Below are positions 54,050 to 63,592 of a DNA stretch of 64,000 nt, one piece after another. Source of the DNA: an uncultured Chitinophagaceae bacterium (GTDB taxonomy: Bacteria; Bacteroidota; Bacteroidia; Chitinophagales; Chitinophagaceae). The notes below the pieces were generated by a model, which saw only the letters and a list, made by a program, of their open reading frames with translations, did no database searches and was not told the origin of the DNA. Position 1 is the first letter of the stretch, and each line of letters opens with the position of its first letter. The stretch is taken from assembly GCA_937958995.1 (NCBI GenBank), contig CALGAP010000009.1, positions 248,001 through 312,000 on the forward strand, read 5' to 3'. Both the position numbers and the translations under genes were made by a program.

Positions 54050-55027
54050 GTGGTAGGAATTTTTAAACAGAAAAGCTCGGTTAACGGCCTGTTGCTGCTT
54101 GTATATGGGCTGATATTAAAATTTCCCATATTTCTGCATCCGGAAGGTCCCTTACGGCAGCAGGAAGATCATTTTCTGTATACCTGGCTGATTGACCTGC
54201 TTGAACCAGCCAATATTCCCAAAATTATTTTTTCGCTGGTCACCTTTCTGCTGATCTACAGCCAGGCCATGGTATTCGGGCGCATTTTCAATGTGCAGCG
54301 CATGCTGGGCAATCCCAATTACCTGCCCGCCATGTCGTACATGCTCATCACCTCGTTGTTTAGGGAGTGGAACCAGTTTTCGGCACCCCTGCTCGTGAAT
54401 TCGTTCATGATCGTGATTTTTTACCGCTTACTCACCGTGCAGAACGCGCAGAAAGCGGGAGCCGCCATTTTCAACGTGGGCATTATGATGGGCATCGTGA
54501 CATTACTATACCAGCCTGCCGTGATTTTCTTATTGCTGATGTGGATGGCCTTGTTCATCATGCGCGCCTTCAGCATTCGCGAGTGGCTGATCAATGTGCT
54601 GGGTATTACCATGCCTTATTATTTCCTGGTGCTGGTACTATACCTCACCGATAGATTTGAATGGCATAAGCTCTGGCCCGATCTCGATTTTGGTCTGCCT
54701 GGTATGCCCTCCACCATTCAGATTACCATCAGCCTGGCATTGCTGGTATTTCCCTTCATTATCGGCGGCTTCCTGGTAAATGCCAATCTTAACAAAATGT
54801 TTATCCAGGTAAGAAAAGGCTGGAGCCTGCTCTTGCTTTACCTCATCATTTCCACACTCATCATCATGGTAAATGACGGCAACAACTACGTGAACTGGCT
54901 GCTCTGCGCGGTTCCGCTCACTGCCTTTCACGCCGCCGCTTACTATTTCCTGCCGGGCAACATATTTCCCGCACTGATACACTGGATTGTGTTTGGGTGG
55001 GCGGTTTATGTCAACTACTGGACATAG
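54050..55027 (+). CDS. DUF6427-like integral membrane protein
   Basis: 325 residues, about nine or ten membrane segments. The start MVGIFKQKSSVNGLLLLVYG followed by LILKFPIFLHP resembles Bacteroidota DUF6427 proteins. Start is GTG 54050. Function unknown. It follows the secreted protein gene by 17 nt and precedes purQ by 169 nt, which has its own promoter. Confidence 0.75.
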   Translation: MVGIFKQKSSVNGLLLLVYGLILKFPIFLHPEGPLRQQEDHFLYTWLIDLLEPANIPKIIFSLVTFLLIYSQAMVFGRIFNVQRMLGNPNYLPAMSYMLITSLFREWNQFSAPLLVNSFMIVIFYRLLTVQNAQKAGAAIFNVGIMMGIVTLLYQPAVIFLLLMWMALFIMRAFSIREWLINVLGITMPYYFLVLVLYLTDRFEWHKLWPDLDFGLPGMPSTIQITISLALLVFPFIIGGFLVNANLNKMFIQVRKGWSLLLLYLIISTLIIMVNDGNNYVNWLLCAVPLTAFHAAAYYFLPGNIFPALIHWIVFGWAVYVNYWT

Positions 55028-55168
55028 CTGAGTCCCGGGTTGGGAGTTTAATGTTGCTGCTGCGCATTGTAATCACTGCCCGATTGTAAGAACCCGAAAC
55101 GCAAAACCCGCAGCTTCTTACCCGGCACCGCGACTCTGCTCCCGCTTCGCGGGGCGGGAAATCTTTCC

Positions 55169-55176
55169 TACCTTTG
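55169..55176 (+). promoter_or_regulatory. -7 promoter box TACCTTTG for purQ
   Basis: Perfect TAnnTTTG, 20 nt before the ATG. Just upstream (55141-55153) a small hairpin CCCGC-TTC-GCGGG occurs. Confidence 0.5.
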
Positions 55177-55196
55177 CACTTCATCAAATCTCAACC

Positions 55197-55904
55197 ATGA
55201 AATTCGGCGTAGTAGTTTTTCCCGGCTCTAATTGTGACCGTGATGCGCAGGATGCTTTGCAGAATGACCTCAACCAGGAAGTGATCATGCTGTGGCATAA
55301 GGATAAGGACCTTAGCATGTTTAATACAGAAGATTGCATCATCATTCCGGGTGGGTTTTCTTATGGCGACTACCTGCGTTGTGGCGCCATTGCCCGCTTT
55401 AGTCCCATTATGCAAAGCGTGATAGAGTTTGCGAACAAAGGCGGTAAAGTGCTGGGTATCTGCAACGGTTTCCAGGTGCTGTGCGAGTCGGGTTTATTGC
55501 CCGGTGTGTTGCTGCGCAACGCGCAACAGCAGTTTGTCTGCAAGAATGTGTATCTCAAAGGCGTGGGTGCAGACAGACCATTAAAAATCCCCGTAGCCCA
55601 TGGTGAAGGACGCTATTATGCCGATGAAAAAACGCTCGATCAACTGGAAGCCAACGACCAGGTGATCTATCGCTACTGCGATGAGCTGGGAAATATCACT
55701 GCAGCCGCCAACCCCAATGGCGCCCTGCGCAATATTGCAGGTATACGCAATGCCGAGGGTAATGTTTTTGGAATGATGCCACACCCGGAAAGGGCCTGCT
55801 CCGAAGAATTGGGAAATACCGACGGGCGCATCGTTTTTAACGCATTGGTAATGAATCCCAATTTCAGCACGGCCAGGTCTAAAGGCGCGCTCGTGAATTT
55901 TTAG
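55197..55904 (+). CDS. purQ: phosphoribosylformylglycinamidine synthase, glutaminase subunit PurQ
   Basis: 235 residues, class I glutamine amidotransferase. MKFGVVVFPGSNCDRDAQDA, IPGGFSYGDYLRCGAIARFS, nucleophile Cys in LGICNGFQVLCESGLLPG, His/Glu in MMPHPERA. It supplies ammonia to PurL in purine synthesis. A separate PurQ means the organism uses the small split PurL/PurQ/PurS form, not the large fused enzyme; purL and purS are not in the window. Confidence 0.95.
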   Translation: MKFGVVVFPGSNCDRDAQDALQNDLNQEVIMLWHKDKDLSMFNTEDCIIIPGGFSYGDYLRCGAIARFSPIMQSVIEFANKGGKVLGICNGFQVLCESGLLPGVLLRNAQQQFVCKNVYLKGVGADRPLKIPVAHGEGRYYADEKTLDQLEANDQVIYRYCDELGNITAAANPNGALRNIAGIRNAEGNVFGMMPHPERACSEELGNTDGRIVFNALVMNPNFSTARSKGALVNF

Positions 55905-55977
55905 AAAACATTAGGCTTTTTTGTTAGCACTTTTCAGTCTTTTTGTTGTTTTTAGTATTTCGAAATCACGCCTTTTT

Positions 55978-56433
55978 ATGAAAAAACTGGTACTCTCTCT
56001 CACTTTTGTAGCAGCCGCCTTCGCGGTAATGGCCCAGTCGAACAAGCAGGTAAATTGGGAATTCACTGCTAAAAAGTTAGCTGATAAGACTTACGAAGTG
56101 CATATGACCGCTAAGATCAATGGCGACTGGCATTTGTATGCGCAGAACGTTGGCGTGGAAGGTCCGGTGCCTACCACTTTTACCTTTACCAGGAATCCAT
56201 TGATCGTACTCGATGGAAAAGTAAAAGAGCTGGGCAGAGTAATTCGAAAGAAAGAAGAAGTGTGGGGCGGCGTGGTGAATTACTACGAGAATACGGTTGA
56301 TTTTGTGCAGGTGGTAAAATTAAAAAGCAATGCCAAAACCAACCTCTCTGGCAAGGTGGAATTTATGGTTTGCAACGATGAAAAATGTCTTCCCCCTTCA
56401 GAAGTCAGCTTTTCTATAACCGTAGGTGGATAA
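55978..56433 (+). CDS. stand-alone DsbD alpha-like (N-terminal) domain protein
   Basis: 151 residues: signal peptide (MKKLVLSLTFVAAAFAVMAQ) and one immunoglobulin-like domain matching the N-terminal domain of DsbD (VNWEFTAKKLADKTYEVHMT, GDWHLYAQNVG). A Cys pair C132-x4-C137 (VCNDEKCLPPSEVSF) sits where DsbD alpha carries its redox cysteines. It probably passes electrons from the DsbD membrane domain to periplasmic partners. The next gene encodes full-length DsbD. Start ATG 55978 opens the signal peptide. Confidence 0.82.
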   Translation: MKKLVLSLTFVAAAFAVMAQSNKQVNWEFTAKKLADKTYEVHMTAKINGDWHLYAQNVGVEGPVPTTFTFTRNPLIVLDGKVKELGRVIRKKEEVWGGVVNYYENTVDFVQVVKLKSNAKTNLSGKVEFMVCNDEKCLPPSEVSFSITVGG

Positions 56434-56462
56434 TGCCGCTGATCATATAGTTAAAAGTCATT

Positions 56463-56496
56463 AAAACGGGTTCCTGGTGAGAACTCGTTTTGTTTT
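56463..56496 (+). terminator. terminator between the alpha-domain gene and dsbD
   Basis: AAAACGGGTTC, loop CTGGTGA, GAACTCGTTTT, then GTTTTTT. An 11-bp stem with one mismatch. It may limit read-through into dsbD. Confidence 0.65.
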
Positions 56497-56513
56497 TTAA
56501 CGTAATTGCAGTT

Positions 56514-58466
56514 ATGAAGTATTTTCTACTTTCCCTTGTATCAGTTTTTTTGCTGGTGAGCGCGGCGGCGCAAGACAGTGCTGCGTACAACTGGAACGTC
56601 ACCAGTAAGAAAGTTGATGACAAGACTTACGAACTCATATTTTCTACACCGGGCAATAGCCAATGGCAACTGTATGGCCCCAACGAAGTGATCAGCGAAG
56701 TGCCTGCTGTAGAAATTCAGCTGGGCGATTCTGCCATTACTATCCATCAGCCTTTCAACGAAAGCGGCGAAGGGAAGACAATTTCCAACCCGCTGTTTGA
56801 CAATGCCCAATTCAAAGTGTATGAAGGTCCGCTGAGTTTTACTGCCAGATTGAGTTTTGAAGAGGTGGTGCCCGCCAACCTGCTCGGTACCATGACCTAT
56901 ACCTATGGCAAGGGCGATGAATTTTTTATGGGTACGCCCTTTTCCTTCAGCGTTGAACTGGAAGGAGGGCAGCGATCTGTGTTCGATCTTAAGCGCGCCA
57001 ATATTGACCTGGCTAATCCTGTAAATAACTGCGGCGGAACAGGCACTGAAGGAGAGAAAAGCTTATGGACTATTTTTCTCTTAGGTATGTTGGGTGGCTT
57101 GCTGGGTTTGATTATGCCCTGCACGTTCCCCATGATACCTGTAACCGTATCATTTTTCACCAAGCAGGGCAGCAATCCAAAAAGGGGGGTGTTGAATGCC
57201 TTTATGTACAGCTTCTTTATTTTCCTGGTATATGTGCTGCTGAGCGTTCCGTTTTATTTTCTGAAAGCAAGTAATACGGATATACTGAATAATATTTCCA
57301 CCAATCCTGTCATCAACATATTTTTTGGATTGGTATTCCTGGCATTTGCGCTTTCTTTCTTTGGCCTTTTTGAAATAACGCTGCCGAGCCGCCTTACCAA
57401 TACCGTGGGTACTAAGTCCAGTATCGGTAGCATGGGGGGTATATTCTTCATGGCATTAACATTGGCCATAGTTTCCTTCTCCTGCACGGGCCCTATTTTG
57501 GGCACTTTGCTGGTGGGGGCATTTGGGAAAGAAGGCAATCCATTTCAACTCACTGTGGCGATGGCGGGTTTTGGATTAACGCTGGGGCTGCCTTTTGGCA
57601 TTTTTGCGATGTTTCCCAAATGGCTTTCAAAACTGCCGCGCTCGGGCAGCTGGATGAATACGGTGAAAATTGTTTTCGGCTTTGTAGAACTGGCGCTGAT
57701 GGTAAAATTCTTCTCCAATGCCGACCTCGTTATGCACTGGGGATTGCTGAAGCGTGAAGTATTTATCGGCATATGGGTGTTGCTGGGCATTGCCACCGTG
57801 CTCTTTTTGTTTGGAATTCTGAAGTTCAAATATGATCCGCCACCGGCCAAATTGTCCAAAATGAGGATTTTCTTTGGCCTGCTCTTTCTTGCATTTACCC
57901 TGTACCTTATACCGGGCATGACCAACACGAAATACGCTAACCTGAAAATGATCAGCGGGTTTCCGCCGCCGCTCAGTTATAGCATATACCCGCAGGCAGA
58001 AAGTAGTGGAATTCATCTGGTAAATGAATATGAAAAAGCTTTGGAACTGAGCAGGCAGCTCAATAAACCGGTGTTGGTTGACTTTACAGGCTGGGCCTGC
58101 GTTAACTGCCGCAATATGGAGGAAAATGTGTGGTCGGAGCCGGAGATAAAGCAGCTGATAGACGGCCATTTCATTCTCACCTCGTTGTATGTGGATGACC
58201 GCGGCAAGTTGCCCGTAACTGAGCAGCATATTTTTACCACATCCGATAGTTCAAAAAAGGAAATCGTGACCATTGGCGATAAGTATGCCACGCTGCAAAC
58301 CGAGAATTTCAGGGCAGCTTCACAACCCTGGTATGCCATAATTGATGGCAATGAAAGGCTGATGAACCTGCCGGTAGGTTATACGCCCAGCGTATCAAAA
58401 TATGCTGCCTGGTTGAATTGCGGGCTGGATGCGTTCAAGAAAATTTCGGGGCAGGCTTCCAAATAA
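56514..58466 (+). CDS. dsbD: thiol:disulfide interchange protein DsbD (cysteine-less alpha domain)
   Basis: 650 residues. Signal peptide, an alpha-like domain (YNWNVTSKKVDDKTYELIFS), a membrane domain of eight segments with Cys203 in MPCTFPMIP and Cys324 in FSCTGPILG, then a thioredoxin-like gamma domain with C529-V-N-C532 (GWACVNCRNMEENVW). It moves electrons from cytosolic thioredoxin to the periplasm. The alpha domain has no cysteines: where the upstream protein has VCNDEKC, this one reads TYGKGDEFF. Start ATG 56514. Confidence 0.9.
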   Translation: MKYFLLSLVSVFLLVSAAAQDSAAYNWNVTSKKVDDKTYELIFSTPGNSQWQLYGPNEVISEVPAVEIQLGDSAITIHQPFNESGEGKTISNPLFDNAQFKVYEGPLSFTARLSFEEVVPANLLGTMTYTYGKGDEFFMGTPFSFSVELEGGQRSVFDLKRANIDLANPVNNCGGTGTEGEKSLWTIFLLGMLGGLLGLIMPCTFPMIPVTVSFFTKQGSNPKRGVLNAFMYSFFIFLVYVLLSVPFYFLKASNTDILNNISTNPVINIFFGLVFLAFALSFFGLFEITLPSRLTNTVGTKSSIGSMGGIFFMALTLAIVSFSCTGPILGTLLVGAFGKEGNPFQLTVAMAGFGLTLGLPFGIFAMFPKWLSKLPRSGSWMNTVKIVFGFVELALMVKFFSNADLVMHWGLLKREVFIGIWVLLGIATVLFLFGILKFKYDPPPAKLSKMRIFFGLLFLAFTLYLIPGMTNTKYANLKMISGFPPPLSYSIYPQAESSGIHLVNEYEKALELSRQLNKPVLVDFTGWACVNCRNMEENVWSEPEIKQLIDGHFILTSLYVDDRGKLPVTEQHIFTTSDSSKKEIVTIGDKYATLQTENFRAASQPWYAIIDGNERLMNLPVGYTPSVSKYAAWLNCGLDAFKKISGQASK

Positions 58467-58493
58467 TTAAGAATTCTCCAATAAATAAATAAG

Positions 58494-58519
58494 AAAACCC
58501 TCTCGTGCGAGAGGGTTTT
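58494..58519. terminator. bidirectional terminator between dsbD and the sigma factor gene
   Basis: AAAACCCTCTCG, loop TG, CGAGAGGGTTTT: a perfect 12-bp stem with A and T runs on both sides, placed between convergent genes. Confidence 0.85.
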
Positions 58520-58647
58520 CAATTTGGCGTCATTCTGTTCCAGCCTTCCGGTAGCAAGCAATTCTGGTGTAAGGATCCGGAGGGAGGGCCAGAATGACAA
58601 TATCTTCTGTTCCTTACTGTTTCAGCTTGCTAGTTAATCAATTACTC

Positions 58648-59229
58648 TTACAATGCAATCTTTTTTTGCATCATCATTTTGCGCAGATTGATCAGGCCAT
58701 AACGCATTCTTCCCAGGGCAGTGTTGATGCTGCAGTTGGTAAGCGATGCGATTTCTTTAAAGCTGAGATCTGCATAATGACGAAGGATGATCACTTCACG
58801 TTGGTCATCGGGTAACAAGTCCAGCATTTGACGAACGCGGTCATAGCTCTGGCGTTTCATCATTTTCTGGTCGGCGCCATCTTCGGTAAAGTTAATAACT
58901 TCAAAGATGTCACGGTCATCGCTGGTCTTGATAGCAGGGGTTCTTTTTACTTTGCGGAAGTGATCCACGCAAAGGTTGTGAGCTATGCGCATAGCCCAGG
59001 GAAGGAATTTGCCTTCCTCGGTGTAACGGCCACCACGAATAGTGTCGATAATCTTGATCAACACATCCTGGAAAATATCTTCGGCCAGATATTTGTCCTT
59101 TACAAGGAAAAGAATAGATGTGTACATCTTCTCCTTGTGACGGAGGATGAGCGTTTCAAGAGCATACAGGTCTCCGGCCTGGAAATCCTGGATCAATTCG
59201 TGATCAGTCTTTTTACGTAGCGAATTCAT
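58648..59229 (-). CDS. RNA polymerase sigma factor, ECF type
   Basis: 193 residues with sigma70 regions 2 and 4 only. Region 2: LILRHKEKMYTSILFLVKDK, AEDIFQDVLIKI, FLPWAMRIAHNLCVDHFRK. Region 4: LPDDQREVIILRHYADLSFK then EIASLTNCSINTALGRMRYG. It directs RNA polymerase to a specific set of promoters. No anti-sigma gene is adjacent, so regulation may be transcriptional or the partner lies elsewhere. It is divergent from uvrA; a DNA-damage link is only a guess. Confidence 0.9.
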   Translation of the reverse strand: MNSLRKKTDHELIQDFQAGDLYALETLILRHKEKMYTSILFLVKDKYLAEDIFQDVLIKIIDTIRGGRYTEEGKFLPWAMRIAHNLCVDHFRKVKRTPAIKTSDDRDIFEVINFTEDGADQKMMKRQSYDRVRQMLDLLPDDQREVIILRHYADLSFKEIASLTNCSINTALGRMRYGLINLRKMMMQKKIAL

Positions 59230-59477
59230 AAACTTCTACGGTTTTTGAAGGTGATAGGATATTTATTTTGGATTTTGTTTTGAACGGCTTTTCTGTGTAG
59301 AAGTGATAACGTCGATAGGCAGTGTGGTTTAGTTTAGCTTATAGTTTTCCGTTTGCATGTACAAATTACCAACTAAAGATAGAGACTTTTTGCAAAAAAC
59401 CAAACTTTATACATTTTTTAAAAATATATACCCAAACCCCCTAAAGAATCTATTTATCATATTCAGCCTGAAAGCGA

Positions 59478-59485
59478 TAAATTTG
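59478..59485 (+). promoter_or_regulatory. -7 promoter box TAAATTTG for uvrA
   Basis: Perfect TAnnTTTG, 11 nt before the ATG at 59497, so the leader would be only about 5 nt. No LexA-like palindrome is visible in the 267-bp divergent region. Confidence 0.5.
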
Positions 59486-59496
59486 TAACCTTTCTT

Positions 59497-62304
59497 ATGA
59501 CGGTAGCAGCAAAACGAGCGAAAAAGTACGTTGACTTAAGTCAACCTGAGGTGTATGACAGCATATATATTAAGGGCGCAAGAGTCCACAACCTTAAGAA
59601 TATCTCGGTCCATATTCCCCGCAACAAGCTGGTGGTGGTAACAGGAGTTTCAGGTTCCGGAAAGTCTTCTCTTACTATAGATACATTATTTGCCGAAGGA
59701 CAAAGACGCTATGCGGAAAGTCTCAGTGCTTATGCACGCCAGTTCATGGCCCGTATGGTAAAACCCGATGTGGATTTTATCAAGGGACTTTGCCCGGCCA
59801 TTGCCATCGAACAAAAAGTAATTACCCGCACGCCCCGCTCCACTGTGGGCAGCATGACGGAAATATACGATTACCTGCGTCTTTTATATGCCCGTGTAGG
59901 CAAAACGATTTCTCCCATCTCGGGTCGCGAGGTAAAGAAAGATGATGTGAACGATGTGGTGGAAGCTATCAGTAATCTCAATGAGGGCGATAAGGTGTTG
60001 ATACTAATTCCTTTCAAACAACACCGCAACCGAAACACGCAGGAAGAGCTGGGCATATTAATGCAAAAAGGCTTTTCACGTCTCTATGCCGGCGGTGAAA
60101 TACTGCGCATAGAAGAGCTGATGGAAAACAAGAAGTGGAAGCCCGCCAAAGAAACTTATGTGCTGGTGGACCGCCTGGTGGTAAAGGAATTTGATGAAGA
60201 TGATAAACACCGCATGGCCGATTCTGTCGGTACTGCGTTTTATGAAGGCGAAGGAGAATTGCTGCTGGAAGTAAATGGCTCGAAGAAGATACCGTTCAGC
60301 AACCGCTTTGAACTGGATGGAATGACCTTTGAAGAACCTGTTCCCAATTTATTTTCTTTCAATAATCCATTCGGCGCTTGTCCTACCTGCGAAGGCTTCA
60401 GCCAGGTATTGGGTATTGATGCCGACCTGGTAATCCCTGATCGCCGCCTGAGTGTGTATGAAGGCGCCGTGGCACCCTGGAAAGGTGAGAAGCTGGGTAA
60501 ATGGAAAGAGCAATTCATCAAGGGTGCGCGCAAATTTGATTTTCCCGTTCACAAACCCATCGCCGACCTCACCAAAGAACAATACCGCGTGCTCTGGGAA
60601 GGTAACGATTACGTATATGGCATCAACGATTTCTTTAACGAAGTAGAAGCCAACCTGTACAAAGTGCAATACCGCGTGTTGCTGTCGCGCTACCGCGGTC
60701 GTACTACCTGTCCCGACTGTCATGGTTACCGCCTGCGCAAAGAAGCATTGTATGTGCAGGTGGGCGGAAAAAATATAGGCGAGCTCTGCGAAATGCCGGT
60801 AAGCGTATTATCGCAATGGTTTGCCGATCTGAAGCTGAGCGAATTTGATCAGCAGGTAGCGAAAAGAATTTTGATTGAAATAAATCACCGGCTCAAAACT
60901 TTGCTCGATGTAGGCCTGGGCTATCTCACCTTGAACCGGCTTGCTAATTCATTGAGCGGCGGCGAAAGCCAGCGTATTCAACTCACGCGTTCATTAGGGA
61001 GCAATCTTACCAATTCATTATATATACTCGACGAACCATCTATTGGTTTGCATTCGCGCGATACGGAGCGGCTGATTCGTGTGCTGAAAGAGCTGCGCGA
61101 CCTGGGAAATACGGTGGTGGTAGTTGAGCACGATGAAATGATGATGCGCGAAGCCGATCATATTATTGATATGGGTCCGCTGGCTTCGCACCTGGGTGGC
61201 GAAGTGGTAGCCGATGGTAATTATGATGAAATTATTTCTAATGAAAAAAGTCTGACGGGTAAATACCTGAAAGGCGAACTGAAGATAGAACCACCGAAAA
61301 CCATCCGCAAATGGAACCGCTCGCTGGTGGTGGAAGGTGCCCGCCAGCATAACTTGAAGAATATAGACGTGACCTTCCCGCTGAATGTGCTTTGCGTGAT
61401 CAGCGGGGTGAGCGGCAGTGGTAAGACTACATTAGTAAAACAAATTCTCTATCCTGCGCTGAAGAAAATAAAAGGCGAGCCCGCCGATAAAGTGGGCATG
61501 CATAAAGCCATCACGGGAGATATAGATTATATATCGCAGATAGAACTGGTTGACCAGAATCCCATTGGTAAATCATCGCGCAGCAACCCGGTTACTTATA
61601 TCAAGGCTTATGATGAGATAAGAGACTTGTATTCGCAACAGCCTTTAAGTAAGATACGCGGTTTCCAGGCTAAGCATTTTTCGTTTAACGTGGATGGCGG
61701 TCGCTGCGATACCTGTAAAGGCGAAGGAGAACAGATCGTGGAAATGCAATTCCTCGCCGACGTTCATCTCACCTGCGAAACCTGCGGCGGAAAGCGCTTT
61801 AAGGAAGAAGTGCTGGAAGTGACCTATAAAGGCAAGAGCATCTATGATGTGCTGGAAATGTCGGTGGATGAAGCGCTCGGGTTTTTTAAAGAAGAAAAAA
61901 ATATTGTTGATAAAATACGCCCGCTCAGTGATGTGGGGCTTGGTTATGTGAAGCTGGGACAATCGTCCGATACACTTTCGGGTGGCGAAGCGCAGCGGGT
62001 GAAACTGGCATCATTCCTCGGCAAAGGAAAAGCACAGGGGCATATCCTGTTCATTTTCGACGAACCCACTACGGGTCTGCATTTTCACGATATCAAAAAA
62101 CTGCTCGCTTCATTCAATGCGCTGATTGAGCAGGGACACAGCATCATCGTAATTGAGCACAACACAGACGTGATCAGGAGCGCCGACTGGATCATTGACC
62201 TGGGGCCCGAAGCGGGCGATGGCGGCGGAGAAGTGGTATATGCCGGCGTGCCGAAGGGATTGAAAGCGGAGAAGAAAAGCTATACTGCGAAGTTTTTGAA
62301 TTAA
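59497..62304 (+). CDS. uvrA: excinuclease ABC subunit UvrA
   Basis: 935 residues with two ABC ATPase halves. First Walker A GVSGSGKSSL (Lys56), first signature NSLSGGESQRIQL, second Walker A GVSGSGKTTLVKQ (Lys643), second signature TLSGGEAQRVKLA and Walker B LFIFDEPTTGLHFHDI. Zinc modules are visible: CPTCEGF with CPDCHGY, and CDTCKGEG with CETCGGKRF. UvrA2 scans DNA for bulky damage and loads UvrB for nucleotide excision repair. Length is normal. Confidence 0.97.
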   Translation: MTVAAKRAKKYVDLSQPEVYDSIYIKGARVHNLKNISVHIPRNKLVVVTGVSGSGKSSLTIDTLFAEGQRRYAESLSAYARQFMARMVKPDVDFIKGLCPAIAIEQKVITRTPRSTVGSMTEIYDYLRLLYARVGKTISPISGREVKKDDVNDVVEAISNLNEGDKVLILIPFKQHRNRNTQEELGILMQKGFSRLYAGGEILRIEELMENKKWKPAKETYVLVDRLVVKEFDEDDKHRMADSVGTAFYEGEGELLLEVNGSKKIPFSNRFELDGMTFEEPVPNLFSFNNPFGACPTCEGFSQVLGIDADLVIPDRRLSVYEGAVAPWKGEKLGKWKEQFIKGARKFDFPVHKPIADLTKEQYRVLWEGNDYVYGINDFFNEVEANLYKVQYRVLLSRYRGRTTCPDCHGYRLRKEALYVQVGGKNIGELCEMPVSVLSQWFADLKLSEFDQQVAKRILIEINHRLKTLLDVGLGYLTLNRLANSLSGGESQRIQLTRSLGSNLTNSLYILDEPSIGLHSRDTERLIRVLKELRDLGNTVVVVEHDEMMMREADHIIDMGPLASHLGGEVVADGNYDEIISNEKSLTGKYLKGELKIEPPKTIRKWNRSLVVEGARQHNLKNIDVTFPLNVLCVISGVSGSGKTTLVKQILYPALKKIKGEPADKVGMHKAITGDIDYISQIELVDQNPIGKSSRSNPVTYIKAYDEIRDLYSQQPLSKIRGFQAKHFSFNVDGGRCDTCKGEGEQIVEMQFLADVHLTCETCGGKRFKEEVLEVTYKGKSIYDVLEMSVDEALGFFKEEKNIVDKIRPLSDVGLGYVKLGQSSDTLSGGEAQRVKLASFLGKGKAQGHILFIFDEPTTGLHFHDIKKLLASFNALIEQGHSIIVIEHNTDVIRSADWIIDLGPEAGDGGGEVVYAGVPKGLKAEKKSYTAKFLN

Positions 62305-62325
62305 ATTTTTCCGCATAAAAACAAG

Positions 62326-62357
62326 AAGGGCATGCTTTGCGGCACGCCCTTTTTATT
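62326..62357 (+). terminator. terminator after uvrA
   Basis: AAGGGCATGC, loop TTTGCG, GCACGCCCTT, then TTTATT. One A-C mismatch in a 10-bp stem, 22 nt after the uvrA stop; an A run upstream may let it work for the convergent gene too. Confidence 0.65.
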
Positions 62358-62407
62358 GCTAAGGTTTTTCTCTTCAACTTGAAACCTTGTGAACCCTCGT
62401 TTTCATT

Positions 62408-63301
62408 TTATTCCTTGATCAGCTTGAAAGTTTTTTCCTGAACGCGCAGGATGTACACCCCGCGGGGAGCGCTGTTGTCTATAGTGATAGAATTAGCGCC
62501 GGTGATGGTCCAGGCAATTTCACGTCCTGAAGCATCGTACACGCGGATGCTCTTGCGGTTGATTTCAGAAGCTTTGATACCAACCAGCTGAACATCGGTT
62601 CTGAACGGGTTGGGATACACACTGAAAGAGGGGCTGGCGCCGGCTGCGAATTTGTTGTTTACATAAACAACTTTCGAGAGGTCTTGTTTGCCGTCGAGGT
62701 CAACAAGACGCAGCCTGTACCAGGCAGCTCTTTCGCCGAGTTGTGTATCGTCGAAGCTGTATGATTTGCGGGTTTCGGAATATACAGCGGCAGGCACTTC
62801 GCCAATGGCGGTGTAAGTGGCACCATCAAGGCTGCGCTCAACCACGTATTTTTCGCTGCCCGATTCAAAATCAGAAGCCCATTGCAGTGCGGCGATGCTG
62901 TTGCCTTTCAGGGTTGCTTTGAAGTCGTTCAGCTTAATAGGAAGCGGTGCTGCCTGTGAAATGGCGCCGGGGCCTATTTCGCAGGTAGTGTTATCGTTAC
63001 GTACTAAGATAATTAATGTAACCGGGTAAGAACAATCGTAGGTCACGCTGCCGCTACCGGCCTGGGGACCATCGGCTACAGTCTTGGATTCAGTAAGGTT
63101 GATTTTTGTAAGACCGCTGTTTGCATTGCCGGTGAAAACATTAATGTGGGCGTCGGGAAGTGTGTTGCTAACATGCACAATGCATTGATCCCCCAAAACC
63201 TTGAACAACACGGCTACGCCGTTGGGGTAGGCGCATTGGGCATAAGAGTTTGTGGTAACAAAGGCCATAGCAGCAACCACCAAGAGGTAAAGTTTTTTCA
63301 T
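62408..63301 (-). CDS. secreted protein with T9SS sorting domain
   Basis: 297 residues. Signal peptide (MKKLYLLVVAAMAFVTTNSY), an N-terminal region of about 110 residues with three or four cysteines (QCAYPNGVAVLFKVLGDQCI, YDCSYPVTLIILVRNDNTTC), a middle beta-sandwich-like domain (LNDFKATLKGNSIAALQWAS through YVVERSLDG), and a Por-type tail from VYPNPFRTDVQLV to KTFKLIKE. It should be exported by the type IX system and fixed at or released from the surface. Function unknown; the N-terminal part matches no family I recognise. Confidence 0.8.
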   Translation of the reverse strand: MKKLYLLVVAAMAFVTTNSYAQCAYPNGVAVLFKVLGDQCIVHVSNTLPDAHINVFTGNANSGLTKINLTESKTVADGPQAGSGSVTYDCSYPVTLIILVRNDNTTCEIGPGAISQAAPLPIKLNDFKATLKGNSIAALQWASDFESGSEKYVVERSLDGATYTAIGEVPAAVYSETRKSYSFDDTQLGERAAWYRLRLVDLDGKQDLSKVVYVNNKFAAGASPSFSVYPNPFRTDVQLVGIKASEINRKSIRVYDASGREIAWTITGANSITIDNSAPRGVYILRVQEKTFKLIKE

Positions 63302-63345
63302 ACATGAATACGTTTTTGTCAAAAAAGTAAGATACCGTTTAGCTT

Positions 63346-63360
63346 TCCCGCATGGCGGGA
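63346..63360. repeat. small perfect hairpin TCCCGC-ATG-GCGGGA
   Basis: A 6-bp perfect stem in the 291-bp divergent spacer 63302-63592, which otherwise shows only AT-rich sequence and the promoter at 63580. A similar TCCCGC...GCGGGA pair lies before purQ (55140-55160). Confidence 0.35.
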
Positions 63361-63579
63361 TGGAATTAGCAAATCAATAAATGAAAATGAAGGTTTTAAA
63401 CAGGAAATGAGGGTTTCAAGGTTTTTAGATAGGTATCAGAGAGACAAAGTCTTCGGGGAGGGGACGGATAGAGATAAACAGAAATGAGGCCCGAAGATAA
63501 AGAAAATTTGATTTAAATGAAGTCATATGACGAATCTCATACGCCTTAAGTTTTAACGTAACCGAATAATTCCGCTGCG

Positions 63580-63587
63580 TACTTTTG
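63580..63587 (+). promoter_or_regulatory. -7 promoter box TACTTTTG for the 63593 gene
   Basis: Perfect TAnnTTTG ending 5 nt before the ATG. Transcription would begin at or next to the start codon, so the message may be leaderless. Confidence 0.45.
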
Positions 63588-63592
63588 CCCGC

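Noticed and set aside
59230..59496. Search for an SOS (LexA) box before uvrA
   Set aside because: No palindromic operator stood out in the divergent region; only the -7 box is supported.
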